64,000 bases of DNA from Phycomyces nitens. Its lineage: Eukaryota; Mucoromycota; Mucoromycetes; Mucorales; Phycomycetaceae. The position numbers and the translations under genes were made by a program. The stretch lies in contig JAHRBC010000007.1 in NCBI GenBank assembly GCA_022702545.1, positions 3,658,001 through 3,722,000 on the forward strand, in the 5' to 3' direction. Of the stretch, positions 46,400 to 58,390 are shown one piece after another (the first letter of the stretch is position 1; every line of letters starts with the position of its first letter). The notes below the pieces were generated by a model, which was not told the origin of the DNA, made no database searches, and was given only the letters and a program-made list of their open reading frames with translations.

Positions 46400-49300
46400 T
46401 ATTGCCCAAATCAACAATAACCATACCAAATTCTGCTCCTTTGTCCAACTTGGACGCTCAGGCACTTGGATGGAGTGAATTCCTCGCTCCACCACCATCC
46501 ACCCCGACCCATTGTACAACCTAATAAGGTACTATCTCTTTTCACTTCTCCAGAAAGTGAAGCTCTTATCAACCAGGATTTCATCACCGCAGCCTGGTCA
46601 AGAAAAATAAGCCCAATCAGCGCTGTGATCAATGTTGGAATGACTGCCTATGACTATGAGTTCTGTGAACTAATGGGCCAAAAAAATTGAGCCCGCAGCG
46701 TCCTACATTCCCCGTCGATCCAAAACACAAGATCTTATAAAGCTCTCTTCCAAAAACCCAAGACAGGACGCAAAGCCATCACAGATCGTCTAAACGTCAA
46801 AGGCTCCTAAATCACTATATCCCCTGGTTTTTCTTTGGATACCAATAATGTCAAGGTTAACCTTTACGACATAATCGTCTGCTAAATTGAGACTGGTCTG
46901 TGTGATACTCTCAAACATGCTATGAAGCATTATAGTAATGTCATCCGTGTACGTGCTTATGTGGACAGATATGGGCAGCTAGGAAGGAAAGCCGCGGTGT
47001 TCTTGGACACTTCAATTATATCTCCAACCCATCCACTCCTACCCCGCATCCACTTCGGTGAATGCTTCGACGCACCAATGTTGGGCCGTTCGAAGGCTAT
47101 GCCCCACCATTGTTGTTAATGCCGTCGATAGGGACATTTAATTTCGGTATGCTCTACACGCCTCCCTCGATCCCGTCGCTGTGGTGAAACAGGCTATCTA
47201 TCCAGCAAAACTCTCTGCCTTGAGCATCCCTCTCATGCTACCCGCCAAAAAACCGTAGCCCTACAGTATTCTGCTGAGATGGATACTGCTCAAATGAAAA
47301 GTGACCTGATCACCCAGGACGACACTCCCACTTCCCCAGAAGACCCTGTCTCTCCTACTACACCATCCACCATCACGACCCCTTCTCTCCAGCAGGATGA
47401 AGATATCGACATTCCTGAAGCTAAAAATGTCACCAACACCCCAGCCACCAACTACACTACCAAAGTAATTACTGTAAGTGAAGCAGCGGTAAACATGTCC
47501 AAGAAACAGAAAGATGCTTGGATCGACACCAATATTGCTGGGGGCAAAATTAATGGACTTGTGGCCGACCCCACTGGCAACACTTTCAACTCTCTCAAGT
47601 AGTCTTACTTCAGCCGTGGTATCTGTCCCACAGATGATACTTTCGTCTCTATCTCCGTTTCTGTAGACACATCCCTCGCCGATCGCAATGAACTTGGGGA
47701 ACCCTCCTATCAATGAACGGCGATCTTATTTGCCTATGGACTCTCAATGTGAGAGATCTCATCAATGACATCTCAAATCCGTCTTCACTTAAATCCCTTC
47801 TATGCCGACACCTACGCTCCCTCAAACCACATATTTCTCTAGTTGCTCTCCAGGAGACTCACACCCTTCCAACATCACCTTGATCTACTCTTCCAATCCC
47901 ATTTTAGTCTTTGGACAAAGGACTTTGGTATCATTTCCTTCAATCCTCTCCTCACTATGCTCTCTGTCTTTGATGATGAGCGAGTTCTCTCAGTACTCAT
48001 TTCTCATTCAGACAACCGCGTTGATCCCTTTGTTCTCATTGCCGTGTACGGATCTAGTTCCTCCGCACAGCGGCGCCCATTCTACCGATTTTTGGCTACT
48101 TTCCTTGTCTCAACTCTACATAACCATCCTACTTTTCTTCTTGGTTATTTTGACTGCAATCCACCACCACAACACCCACTCTGCGGTCTGGCGTCATTAC
48201 CTACAATAAAGAAATCCCCACACTATTCCTGCTCCCAAGTCTTCTCAAGTCTTGGCCAGACCATAGTTTTTTGACCATCACATTCCCTCTGTGACGACCA
48301 TCTGGCCTGGAGTGTGGCGCTTTAACACTATGTCTCTCACTCTCGACTTCGCATGTAAGAAACACCCTGTTGGTATAATCGGTTGACCAATCATAACTAG
48401 ATCCGAACATCGCACCTCTAAACCAACAATATTTTTTCCTTGCCTTCCTTGTAAAGACACTCCATAGAACCAATCGTTATAATTATCTTAGTAGAAATTA
48501 GCTAGAAATATTCATATAAATATTCCTAGAGCTTTATCATAGAAGGATCAAGCGAACAACATCTTTGTTAAAGGAATATATCTTCAAACTCTCTACCTGT
48601 TTTCTCTGTTCTTGCCTTTGCCTAGATCGGTTCCTGACACCGCATGTGCTTCTCTCTGAGCAGAAGATTCCCCCGATTCCCAATTAGATGCCCTTAAGCA
48701 AACAGTCAAGAACTTCACTATGCCATATGTGAAACCTCACCTCGACGCTTCAAAACTGCTGAGCACTCTCTGCATCACCAACACACCAAACTCCTCTGCA
48801 ACAGAACTCTGCCTGGCTTACCTGGAGTGGAAGCTGATATTACAAACCTTCAGGCTCATAAAACTGCCAATCTTGCACAGCGAGCGAGTAATCGCTGGAC
48901 GGAAGAGAGTGATCAGTACAGTGCTTATTTTTACAAAGTCATCAAATCCCGAAATATTGCATGTTCCATTACCTCCCTTACATAATCTTCCTTCAAGGAA
49001 ATCTTCACATCCACCTCTGCCCTACTCGCCCACACGCGGAATTTCCATGAGACTTTGTACTATGCAGAACTAATTGCCTTTAACGATGCCCATTCCCTCT
49101 TAGAAAGTGTCCAACCTTCTGCCATGTTCTCTTCCATCGACTCTTTCACGCTCCTTCAGCCCAAAACTGCCATCGAGCTTGAGGACATCTTGAAAATAAA
49201 CACCACACAGCTCGAGCCCTAGATTGGATGGTCTAACATATCCTTTGTGGAGTAAGCTGACTGTTCGTCCACATGTGCGACAGCTGGCTGTGGCAGTCTA

Positions 49301-51180
49301 TCAAGACGCTCTTTACGGGGTTTTCCCACCTTCTGGGGTTGATACAGCCATAGCTCTCTTGCCCAAGTCTGGGACACATCTACATCCAAGAAGTTGTGCC
49401 CAATCTCTCTTATCAATTGCCATGCAAACATTTTCACCAACCTCTTGACCGAATGACTACGTATGTGCATCAACCCTCTCATGACTCCTCTCCAACATGG
49501 CCACCCGTCCAACTGGTTCATCGCTAATAATGGTCTCTTTTCCCGCCTAGTCATGCATCATGATCAGCTGTCCAAGCACCCAAGTTTGGCTCTGTTTCTG
49601 AATCAGGGAAAACCTACGACCAAGTTCACCCCACCTAGTTCTTTCCCACCTCAGCTTTCCCGTCGTCTTCGTTGACAACATTCTCTCGCTCTTCTTATCT
49701 ATCCAAATCCATGTCAACGTCGATGGTTTCATATCCTCCTGTTTCTCACAAGGCCGTAGATCACGCCAAGGTGACCCTCTGTCGCCTTTACATTTCACCC
49801 TTGCCTTTGAGCCTCTGTGTCGCTTGGACTTCGCTTCTCCTTCTGAACTCTCTTCCCTCCTCGCTAGCTCGAATCCTTCCGCTTTGCCCTCCTCAGAAAA
49901 CTTAATCGTCATTGCCTCGCCCTTTCTCATTGTCGTTTGTCTGTATAGGGCAAAAGCATCATTGTCAACTCTCTCCTTCTCAGTACCATATGACACGTAC
50001 TAGATGACATGCCTGCTCCCGCTTCATTTTTCGTCGCTGTTCACAAATCCACCCGCCAATACCTCTCACTTGGGCTTACCAGCCCCTCATGACATCTCCT
50101 CTGCCTAGTTCATCGTAAATCTGGAGTAGGCGTACTCGATCTGGAAAGCCAACAAAAGTCTCTGGAACTGTGTTAGATTCTGCCCGTACTTTGGCATTCC
50201 TATACCCGCTCCAAGTATGTCCTTCCTTACATCGCCTTCTTACTACAGCTCAACTTCTCCACACCATCACCCGAAATTGTACTTCTTCTCTCTTCGCACC
50301 CGGCAACCTTCCCACTTCCACTACAGCATATTCTTTGTGCTAGTTCCCATATCCTCTCTCCATTCGCCTTGCCTCACTGAGATCACGAAGGTCTATATGT
50401 GTACCATGGATTCATGATTAGCCCAAAATGTTTCCATCGTCGTCATTCTTTACACCGTGACATAAACGCCTGCAACCACCTTCTTTCACTACCTTGACAC
50501 TACCAAGATCGTCCTCTGGCCTGATTTTTCCGTCCTTTTCCATACTCCACTCAACTCGACCAGTCCTAATGATGGGTATCACTCACTCCTGTCCCTAGTT
50601 GAGCTTGATTGCCGTTCTCTTCAAAAGGGACATACTGGGTCCTTGCGGCGTCATTTTCTCCCCTTTCCTCCATCTCTTCTCTTCACAGACATCCGTTGGA
50701 AGCTCTTCTGGCGATGGTCCATGTCTCACAAAACACAGACACTCTGGTGGAAAATCCTCTGGAAACGGGTTCCCAATACTGCATTTGTCTATAACCCCAC
50801 ATCCTTCCTTCCTAGCCCTATCTCCTCTATTTTCCAGGACGATGTCGATACATTACAACATTTTATCTTTTCTTGCTCCAAGGAGTTCCCATTTTGGGTT
50901 GACGTGATCGGGCACACCGCTCCTTCCCTATCCATACTGGATGTAGCTGCTCTCCTCATCCAAATCCACCTTTTGTCATTAGTCTCCCCTTCCCTTCAGA
51001 TCACAAACGTGTTCATCACAGTCCATTTCATCTGGTGTGCACATGGGTCTCCATTTTTCATATCATCCCTTTTTTAGTAGAGCTCATCGCGGTCAGAGCC
51101 ATCACCGCCATCCAGAACGCCCAGATTAGTTTCAGTATCTAGATAGCCTGTTTTATTTCTCCTTTCCCATTTCACAATAA
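46400..51180 (+). pseudogene. Degraded LINE (non-LTR) retrotransposon
   Basis: Plus strand, stops in every frame. 46.4-47.7 kb holds ORF1-like remains. From 47715 an endonuclease N terminus is readable (ICLWTLNVRDLIND, HISLVALQETH). Around 49.55-49.9 kb are RT remains (QIHVNVDGFISS, SRQGDPLSPLHFTLAFEPLC). Around 50.64-51.07 kb is the C-terminal zinc-finger region (WWKILWKRVPNTAF, TLQHFIFSCSKEFPFW). Order APE-RT-zf identifies a LINE of the L1/Tad-like type. No part is intact; GC content is higher than in surrounding DNA. Confidence 0.8.
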
Positions 51181-51283
51181 TTTTAAAAGTCGTGCAGTCT
51201 TAGCACTGGACATACCAATAGATACAAAAAAATCTGTTTTTTAAAAAGTATGATATTTTTTGAATGTATACTCACTGTGGATA

Positions 51284-51934
51284 CAGTCACGCCAATTATT
51301 ATTGTTTAATTTATACAGTTTTTCAAGAAAAACTTGTTCGATTAATAAGATATCAAGAGTATAGTTTTTTAATACTTTGCTGTGCCACCATGTGAATCAA
51401 TCATCGATTGAGATCTTTACATGCCATCAGCCAAATGCTTTATATAGACAATCCCCATCCTCGCCCATTCATCATGTAGGTCCACCTCCAAATCAGCTAT
51501 ATCAATAATAGTAACACTTTGCTTCTCAATTAGCAACTCGATTGAGCACTCCAGATGTGCTCAATCAAGTTCATATCAGAACTTTAATCTAGTGTGTCTC
51601 TTCCACCATCGAAAATATCCACTCGTGTGGAAAGTGGCACCATCTTCCTGGAAGATGACATCTTTCTCCATTTCCCTGGACTTTTTTTGAGCTATTAATG
51701 AAAAGATTATACCAATATATCGACATATCCCTTCTACTTCACAGTGACAGTGTTTATGATGTTTAATGGGCCAATGCCTCTACTCCAGAACGGCCTCAAA
51801 CCATGAGCCCACCACCGCATCATTTCACTGTGGATATGACATGACCTTCTTCGTATCTTTCTCCATTTTTTGAAATACACGTATAGAAACATCGTTGCAA
51901 TACAAGCAAAAACACGATCTATCTGACCAAACTA
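51284..51934 (-). pseudogene. Old Tc1 copy, 3' part (interrupted by a younger Tc1)
   Basis: Starts after TA with CAGTCACGCC, a diverged Tc1 end. Minus-strand remains include QEDGA-region and SPDLNPIEH-region traces and, at the inner edge, VVWSD followed by FCLYCNDVSIRVFQKMEK. Its coding continues at 53284 on the other side of the younger insertion. Confidence 0.75.
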
Positions 51935-53281
51935 CAGTCACACCGATTATTGTTAAATAAAAATAAATTTCAAGCAATTTCATAAATAGTTATACACCTT
52001 TTTCAAGAAGTATTTACTTCATGAATAAAATAGCTAGAACTCTTATATTTTGTAGAAACAAAGGTTATTATATATATTTTATAAATGTTGAAAAAAAATA
52101 GTTTTTTTTTAGTACTTTGTTGTACCACCACGGGCATCAATCACCGCTCGACATCTTCTTTGCATGCTCCCAACTAGACGCTTTGCATACTCGATGCCCA
52201 ACCTCGCCCATTCTTCTTGTAGAGCTACCTCCAAATCATCTAGATTGTTGATAGAGGTTCTCCTCTTCTCAACCTGCCTTTCGAGAGCACTCCATATATG
52301 CTCGATGGGGTTCAGATCAGGGCTTTGAGCTGGCCAGTACTCAAATCCCCTGATCTGATGAGTCTCCTTCCACCATCGAGCATATCTACCCGTATGGCAG
52401 CTTGCACCATCTTCCTGAAGGATGAAGTCTCTCTCCTCACTTTCAGTAATGGTTTTAAACCAAGGATGGAATGTAGATACCGAAATATCTACATATGCAT
52501 CTTGGTCTACGGAATCCGTCTTGACAATCTTCAAAGGACCAAATCCTTTACCCCAAAAGCAGCCCCAAACCATGATGCCACCGCCTCCCCACTTCACTGT
52601 TGACATGGTATTCCTTTCTTCATATCTTTCTCCAACTTTTCAGAGCACTCGCTTGCCACAATCGTTACTGTTCAAGCAGAAACGGGACTCATCAGACCAA
52701 ACGACGTTATTCCATTGGTCGTCTGTCCAGTTCACTCGTTCTTTGGCCCAGCGAAGTCTATTCTTCTTGTGTCTTTCTGTTAAGTGAGGCTTATGTGCAG
52801 CAACACAAGATTTGAAGTCAAGCCGCTTGACAGATGCAATTAAAGTGTCTACAGACATTAATCTCCATGTTGCTTAATTCCGTTCTGAGCTGATTATACG
52901 ATACAAATGGATCCTCCCGTATAATTCTTTCCAAGTGTCTTTCTGCTCTCTCATCAATTTTTCTTGGAGCACCAGTTGATGTTCGAGGTAATGGACTACC
53001 ATGCAGCTTGATTCGTCTTTTGATCGTTTGCACACTAGGAATACTTATCTCAACAAGCTCTGAAATCTTACGAAGTGAAAGATTGGCTTTTGAGAGGTAA
53101 AAAACTCCAAAGTATTTTTCAAGTGATCGTTCCATATATATTCCACGAGTGTTTTTCTCAGTTTCTTCAGTTGGCATGTTGATTTGATTAATGATGTTGA
53201 GAAATGTAGATTCTTTTTTTGAAATAGGTATAAAATTTTATCATTTTTTTCAATTTTATTTAACAAAGTTCGGTGTGACTG
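51935..53281 (-). mobile_element. Tc1-like transposon nested in an older Tc1 copy
   Basis: Begins CAGTCACACCGA (51935) and ends TCGGTGTGACTG (53281), exact inverted repeats that diverge after a further ~20 bp. TA occurs on both sides (51933-51934 and 53282-53283), the Tc1 target duplication. Carries one transposase gene on the minus strand. Confidence 0.93.
52109..53177 (-). pseudogene. Tc1-like transposase of the nested element
   Basis: ATG at 53177 (MPTEETEKNTRGIYMERS). N-terminal HTH and linker (TSTGAPRKIDERAERHLERI) are intact to a one-base frameshift near 52860, within INVCVDTL. The core then reads VVWSDESRFCLNSND, an in-frame TGA (RVL-stop-KVGER) near 52640, GGGGIMVWGCFWGKGFGPL, LQEDGASCH and SPDLNPIEHIWSAL, ending GGTTKY. 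All three catalytic acidic positions are present. Two lesions only. Confidence 0.88.
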
Positions 53282-53283
53282 TA

Positions 53284-53500
53284 CACTATTCCATTGGTAA
53301 TTTGACCAATTTACCTTTTTCTTGGCCCACCAAAGTATGGGTTGTTTGACTTCCCCAGTACCTCTTTTCATACTTCTAATCTCTATCTTTATACACTCCC
53401 ACCACACAAATCACCGACACATTTGTTCAATATCTAGTTCCGAAAGACTACATATCAACTTTAACATATATCTTCTGAACAAAGATAGCAAGTATATTAA
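53284..53500 (-). pseudogene. Old Tc1 copy, 5' part
   Basis: Minus-strand reading LWWAKKKVNWSNYQWNSV stops exactly at the TA where the younger Tc1 begins and continues as VWSD at 51932 on the far side. The remainder up to about 53.5 kb is too diverged to read. Confidence 0.7.
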
Positions 53501-53562
53501 AACTTTGGTTTTATACTTTGAGTAATATATATATATTGATAAAATAATAATAAAAAGAGATA

Positions 53563-54629
53563 TTAATATATGGTGTGGCCACCATGAGCCATTATAACTG
53601 CTCTTAGTCTTTCAGGCATACTTGAGACAAGAGTATACAGTACTTCAGGGTCTAACCGCTCCCACTCCTGAAGAATACAGGCCTTGAGGTCATTAACATC
53701 GTTAATAGACCTCTTCCTCTCTTGAACCTTGGCCTTTAAAGCATGCCAAACATGCTCGATCGGGTTGAGATCTGGACTTTGGGATGGCCAGTAGTCAAAT
53801 CGCTGAATTTCCTAACGATTCTTTCACCATGTTGTATACGAGCCAGTATGACAGCTGGCACCGTCTTCTTAAACTGTGAACATCGTGTCATGTTCCTCGT
53901 TCAATTTCTGGTACCATGGATTGAAGTCTTTAGACAAACAATTGACATATGCGTCTTGGTCAACAGACCCTTCAAGAAAAGATAAACGTCCAAGACCACC
54001 AGCCCAGAAACAACCCCGTACCATGACAGAACCTTTTCTATACTTCTCTACCGTAAGTGTATGTTTCTCTTTGTGTCTCTCGCCAGGTTTGCGTATCACG
54101 GATGGGTCAGAATCATCGCCCTTCACCATTAATCTGAACTCATCTGACCATACCACCCTACTCCAGTCCTCGATGCTAAAGTCGGCTCTAGATTTAGCCC
54201 AACGCAGCCGATTCTTCTTCTGTTTGCTTGAAGGTTAGGCTTTGATACGGGCCTATAAGATCTGAAGCCCTTTGCTCTTAGATATTTAATAACTGTCTCT
54301 CTATAAACAATGACACCCGCGGCTGCCAAATTTCCTTCGTGGTATTAAGACCTTTCAAACGGATTATGTCTCACACTCGAGCAAAGACTTGTAACATCAG
54401 TGATACTAAGCTTGTTTGGTCTTCCAGGTCTAGGCTTCGTACTAGTTGTACCAGTTTCTTTCCAGCGTTTGATGGTGGTGTTTATTGTCGATCGAGGGAT
54501 GTTCACGTAGTTTGTAATCTCAGTTGGGGTATGGTTGGCATTAGAGAGCCAAATAATACCTCCACGGTCAAAATCAGACAACTCACGTCTAGGAGATGGG
54601 CTTCGGGTTCTTTTATTTCTCGATGACAT
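53563..54629 (-). pseudogene. Tc1/mariner transposase, another subfamily, broken
   Basis: ATG at 54629 (MSSRNKRTRSPSPRRELSDF). HTH regions and a GRP linker (KPRPGRPNKLSI) are clear, then frame breaks near 54.35 and 54.23 kb. The core shows RVVWSDEFRLMVKGDD, GSVMVRGCFWAGGLG and SVDQDAYVNCLSKDF, with a TAA in front of EDGASCH (53869-53871), a TGA and a TAG shortly after, and SPDLNPIEHVWHAL, ending GGHTIY. Terminal repeats not found. It cuts off the 3' side of the LINE at 54.8 kb. Confidence 0.82.
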
Positions 54630-54787
54630 GAGTGATTAAGTTGGTAGAAAAGGCTCTGAGAAGAATAACAAAAAAGGGACGTTGAAAAAAGGCTTATTTT
54701 TAAGAGTGGCGCTCATTTACTGAGTCTGAGTGTATATGTTGCAATTTTTTATTGGTTGGTGAAGCCAACGTCAATATGCGTGGTTTA

Positions 54788-55918
54788 TTAGAAAAGTAAG
54801 AGATATAGACGAGTTGATACTATGGGACAACCCCGTCTGGGTCTCCTTTCAAGGAAGTGTTGGGAAGGGAAGTCAGGAGAGTTAGGATTGGATTGGTCTT
54901 TGAGACCAGAGGAAGGTATAGATGGGCTGGTGGTTTTGACCGAGCCAGGCAGAAGTGGAAATACATTAACAGGTGAAAAGACTCCTGAAAGTGTGGGATT
55001 GGTGAAGAGATAGACCTTCTTAGATTGGGTCTTGTCAGTCTCTTTACTACCAGAAGTATCTGATAAGTCGGAATGTGTACGTTTAAGTCTATGGGTGTTA
55101 TTGGGGCAGCGAGCGCGCAGATGTCCAGGTGTATTACACCTCCAGTAGACGCGAGATTCTCGCTCAGGGCAGTCAGAAAAACGGTGACCAAGCTTATGGC
55201 ATGAGCTGCAGTGCAGAAGCATTTTGGACCAAGTGGTATATACATTTTGATCATCCTCAAAGGGAATAACATGAGATAAAGGTAACAGTGGTGTTGGAGT
55301 AGGACCATGTGGGGAGCGGATGAGAGCACAGACTTGTCCACCAAACCATCCTTGCGAGAGACGCATTCCCACCTCAAGGCAAATGCCATATTCTTCAATA
55401 TAGTTACGTATGCACATTACTGCGGTTAATCTATTCTGTATAGAAATTCTGGAGAGGAAGCCCTTGGTCAACTCCACCTCAGGTCCAAGAGAGGGAAATC
55501 CATATACGCATGTCTCAACAATTGTGATTCCATCGTTGGTATATTTCAAAATGTCCTCTTCTGTTTTCATTACGATCTCCACGATCGTACATTTGCCAAT
55601 GTTATGAGATACCAATCCGACATCAATCTTGTATGAAAAGTGCGATCGAGCAGCATCCTTAAATTCTGTAAGTGATGCATTAGCAGTGGTGATGTCATAC
55701 AACAAGGTGTGTGGCTCAATCCCCCGGCGCCAGATGGGATCAGCAATGATATCATGTTCATTGCAAGGTACTTTGTAAATGGTGTCTGTGTCAACAACCC
55801 TAGCAAAAAACCGATGTCCAAGTTTAGGGCGGTCGGAAGGTGGGAGCTTGGACTCGTATAAATTCGCTAATCGTGGTGGCCATGGGTCTTTTGGTTTTTC
55901 AGGATCGTCGGTGTCCAT
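54788..55918 (-). CDS. LINE ORF1 (gag-like, CCHC zinc knuckles), 376 aa intact
   Basis: Unbroken frame from ATG 55918 to a stop at 54788. The N-terminal two thirds resemble the nucleic-acid-binding ORF1 of fungal LINEs. Near residues 235-275 two zinc knuckles are visible: CSSCHKLGHRFSDC and the modified CRxx-like YWRCNTPGHLRARC. The Ser/Pro-rich tail (TSPSIPSSGLKDQ) follows. It probably packages LINE RNA. ORF2 is missing downstream because a Tc1 relic occupies 53.56-54.63 kb. The preserved frame suggests a fairly recent insertion. Confidence 0.78.
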   Translation of the reverse strand: MDTDDPEKPKDPWPPRLANLYESKLPPSDRPKLGHRFFARVVDTDTIYKVPCNEHDIIADPIWRRGIEPHTLLYDITTANASLTEFKDAARSHFSYKIDVGLVSHNIGKCTIVEIVMKTEEDILKYTNDGITIVETCVYGFPSLGPEVELTKGFLSRISIQNRLTAVMCIRNYIEEYGICLEVGMRLSQGWFGGQVCALIRSPHGPTPTPLLPLSHVIPFEDDQNVYTTWSKMLLHCSSCHKLGHRFSDCPERESRVYWRCNTPGHLRARCPNNTHRLKRTHSDLSDTSGSKETDKTQSKKVYLFTNPTLSGVFSPVNVFPLLPGSVKTTSPSIPSSGLKDQSNPNSPDFPSQHFLERRPRRGCPIVSTRLYLLLF

Positions 55919-56390
55919 GGTAAACCTCTGTTTTGATATGCTGCAATGTATAAGTCATATTTAAAAGAAAAATAGAGTGTTCCCTGAGATTGGTTCATCG
56001 CATGGAAATTCGCATTTGGATTCATTAGTAAGTTGAGTATCGTAAAAACAAGAAAGAATCGTAATGCATAAATTGGTTTTCTTTTGGAAACAACGCCACG
56101 ATCAGCCGAAAAGGTAAATAACTTGAGAAAGATCCCGATTGCAAGAGGAGACACCCAAAAGCAACTTGGCGTTCGAAATTAAATGAGGTAAGATTTTGTG
56201 CAAGTTGGATGTATCGCATATAGAAGACTCATTTTTTTTGTAAAAGATAGTTTATTATCCCTACACAGTCACGCTTCTTCGATCGGCGATGCTTGGGGTA
56301 TCTTATTGGCCTCATGGCTTATGAGAGAAAATTATATATAAAGATAGAGATTATGAAGTATGAAAAGGGGTACTGGGGAAATGAGAGTTG
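55919..56390. other. Presumed LINE 5' leader and junction
   Basis: Non-coding DNA between the ORF1 start and the 3' end of another LINE piece. It probably holds the LINE internal promoter; no motif was identified. Confidence 0.4.
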
Positions 56391-56880
56391 ATTTATGGAT
56401 ATATAGAGATGTATAGGGTATACTAGTTTGGTCAACGCAAGTGTGAAGGAGGGAATGGGCAGATGCACTGACGGCAGCAGAAACAAAAGGGACGTTGTCA
56501 AATACAAGAGCCTAATAGGCCCTCCAACCTACCTGGAGAATGGCACCGAAAATCTGTGAGTTTGGGAGAGGCGGGCCATCTGGTGGAGGCGTAACAGTGA
56601 GGATGGCCGAGCCTACACCATGGGGTGAAGAGGAAAAGGAGGGGAGTCATTGGGTAAGTACACCATCCCATACCTTCCAGATCTTTGGGCAGCTGATGAG
56701 AAGGTGGTCGGCGGTTTGGTCAGGATGAGAGCATAGTCTACATGAAGCAGTGGGAACAATATCAGGCATAATATGATGAAGTAGGCTTGCGGAGGAAATG
56801 GATTGGTGGAGGAAACGATACCGAATGTTATGGGCGACGTGCGAGAGAGGGAAAATAGAAGAATCATGTTGGAAATATAA
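56391..56880 (-). pseudogene. 3' end of LINE ORF2
   Basis: Minus-strand frames give YRFLHQSISSASLLHHIMPD, then CRLCSHPDQTADHLLISC and PKIWKVWDGVLTQ. This matches the C-terminal zinc finger (C-x2-C...H...C) that ends ORF2 of L1/Tad-type LINEs. Upstream RT is absent. Same strand as the ORF1 at 54.8 kb but 5' to it, so it belongs to a different copy. Confidence 0.65.
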
Positions 56881-57756
56881 TTGAAGAAAAGGAGTTAGTC
56901 AGTCATTAACTTTGAGATGAAAGTAGATTTTGATTCTGATTAGTTCATTAACATGAGTCCAATGCTTTAATTGATTGTGCCTTATACAGATTTAACAGGC
57001 GTATTATTTTTCTGTCGGTGCGTAGTCATGATTGACAAATAAAATAGAACTAGGCAATATGAAATGAGCTTGTGATGTTCAATTGAGCTTACAAGAAATG
57101 CATAACTAATATAAAGACTTTAAAGTGAGACTTCTATATGACTGGGATTTATTTGCGCCAAACATTTCACAAAAATAAAATTAACATACTTTAGACTGCG
57201 CTTCTAATTAAAATAATCTTAAAATTTTCAAAAAATAAATAAATACCACTAAATTGCCAATATCTCTTCTTCTACTGATTGTATTTTTATGAAAGTAACT
57301 TCTTTAAAAAGCTATTGATAAAAAGCAACGAAATTTCTTAAAAAAGTGCGGTGTTTTAACTGAGTTTTTGTTTCGGGGTTTGAAAAGGCCTGATTACGAG
57401 GTCCGCGGGCGTACAGGAAGTGTACATTAGGTAGAAATATGGTCGTAAGTACAATTAAATTACAGGCCGCTACTGTGTTCCATGCTTTCAGCATTACACC
57501 AGTAGCGCATGCCTGTAGGATAAATTGTAAAAGTACCTTTCCTTATTATTCCGCATAAATTTATAATTCACGTCACCACTCAAGTTTCAAAACTCAATAA
57601 CCAAACAGCGCCTCACCAAAAGCCACCGCTTGCATTCAGCACAAACCAACATGCGGAGCTATTGATCCATCTTAATTAGACAGATGACCTGGAAGGCGGA
57701 TACAGGTACTTACAAAAATTATAAATTATAAAATAAACATAAAGTAAGTGGTTAAG
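56881..57756. other. Non-coding AT-rich DNA between LINE pieces and rDNA spacer
   Basis: No gene or repeat recognised. Confidence 0.5.
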
Positions 57757-58390
57757 AGAAAAGAAAAGGTTTGTTTTTTTGGGGTTGTGAGAGAATAGGG
57801 TTGAGATGAGATGTACTTGATGTACAGATTAGTGAATGATGTGTGGTTTAGACAGGAATTAAGTCTCGAATAAGTATTATAATAAAATTGTGGGCCGTTG
57901 GTAACGGTTAGTTAAGAATAAAAGATTTGTTTAGTGGTTTGTAAGAATGATAATGTGCAGATGAAGGGTAATTGGGATGGACTTAGTCTTGAGTTCGGGA
58001 TTAGGGTACTTGGGGTACGGATTTGTGAATGTAATGTGTTTTGGACTGGAACGAAGGGTGAAAGAAGTATAATAGTGTATTAGCAGTTTGTTTGTATTGT
58101 TTAGTTGAGAATAAAGGGTTTGTAAGAATGATAATGTGCAGATGAGTGGTAATTGGGCTGGATTCGGGTTGGGATTAGGCTAATTGGGGTAGGGATTTAG
58201 GAATGAGCTACGGTTTAGACAGGAAATAAGTATAACAATGAAATGGTAGATTGTTAGTATTGTTAAAGAGAGGATAGAGGGCTTGGTTGGGGGTTTGTAA
58301 GAATGATGATGTGCGGATGAGTGGTAATTGGGATGGAATCGGGTTGTAATTGGGTTGTACTTGGGCTGCAATTAACATCGGGATTGGGAA
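57757..58390. repeat. Diverged ~180-bp tandem repeats, G/T-rich
   Basis: GTTTGTAAGAATGATAATGTG or close variants recur at 57937, 58118 and 58293 (spacings 181 and 175 bp), each followed by GATGAGTGGTAATTGGG-like sequence. They probably belong to the outer part of the ribosomal intergenic spacer. Confidence 0.7.

Noticed and set aside
49547..49996. 149-codon minus-strand frame in the LINE
   Set aside because: Antisense to readable RT motifs on the plus strand.
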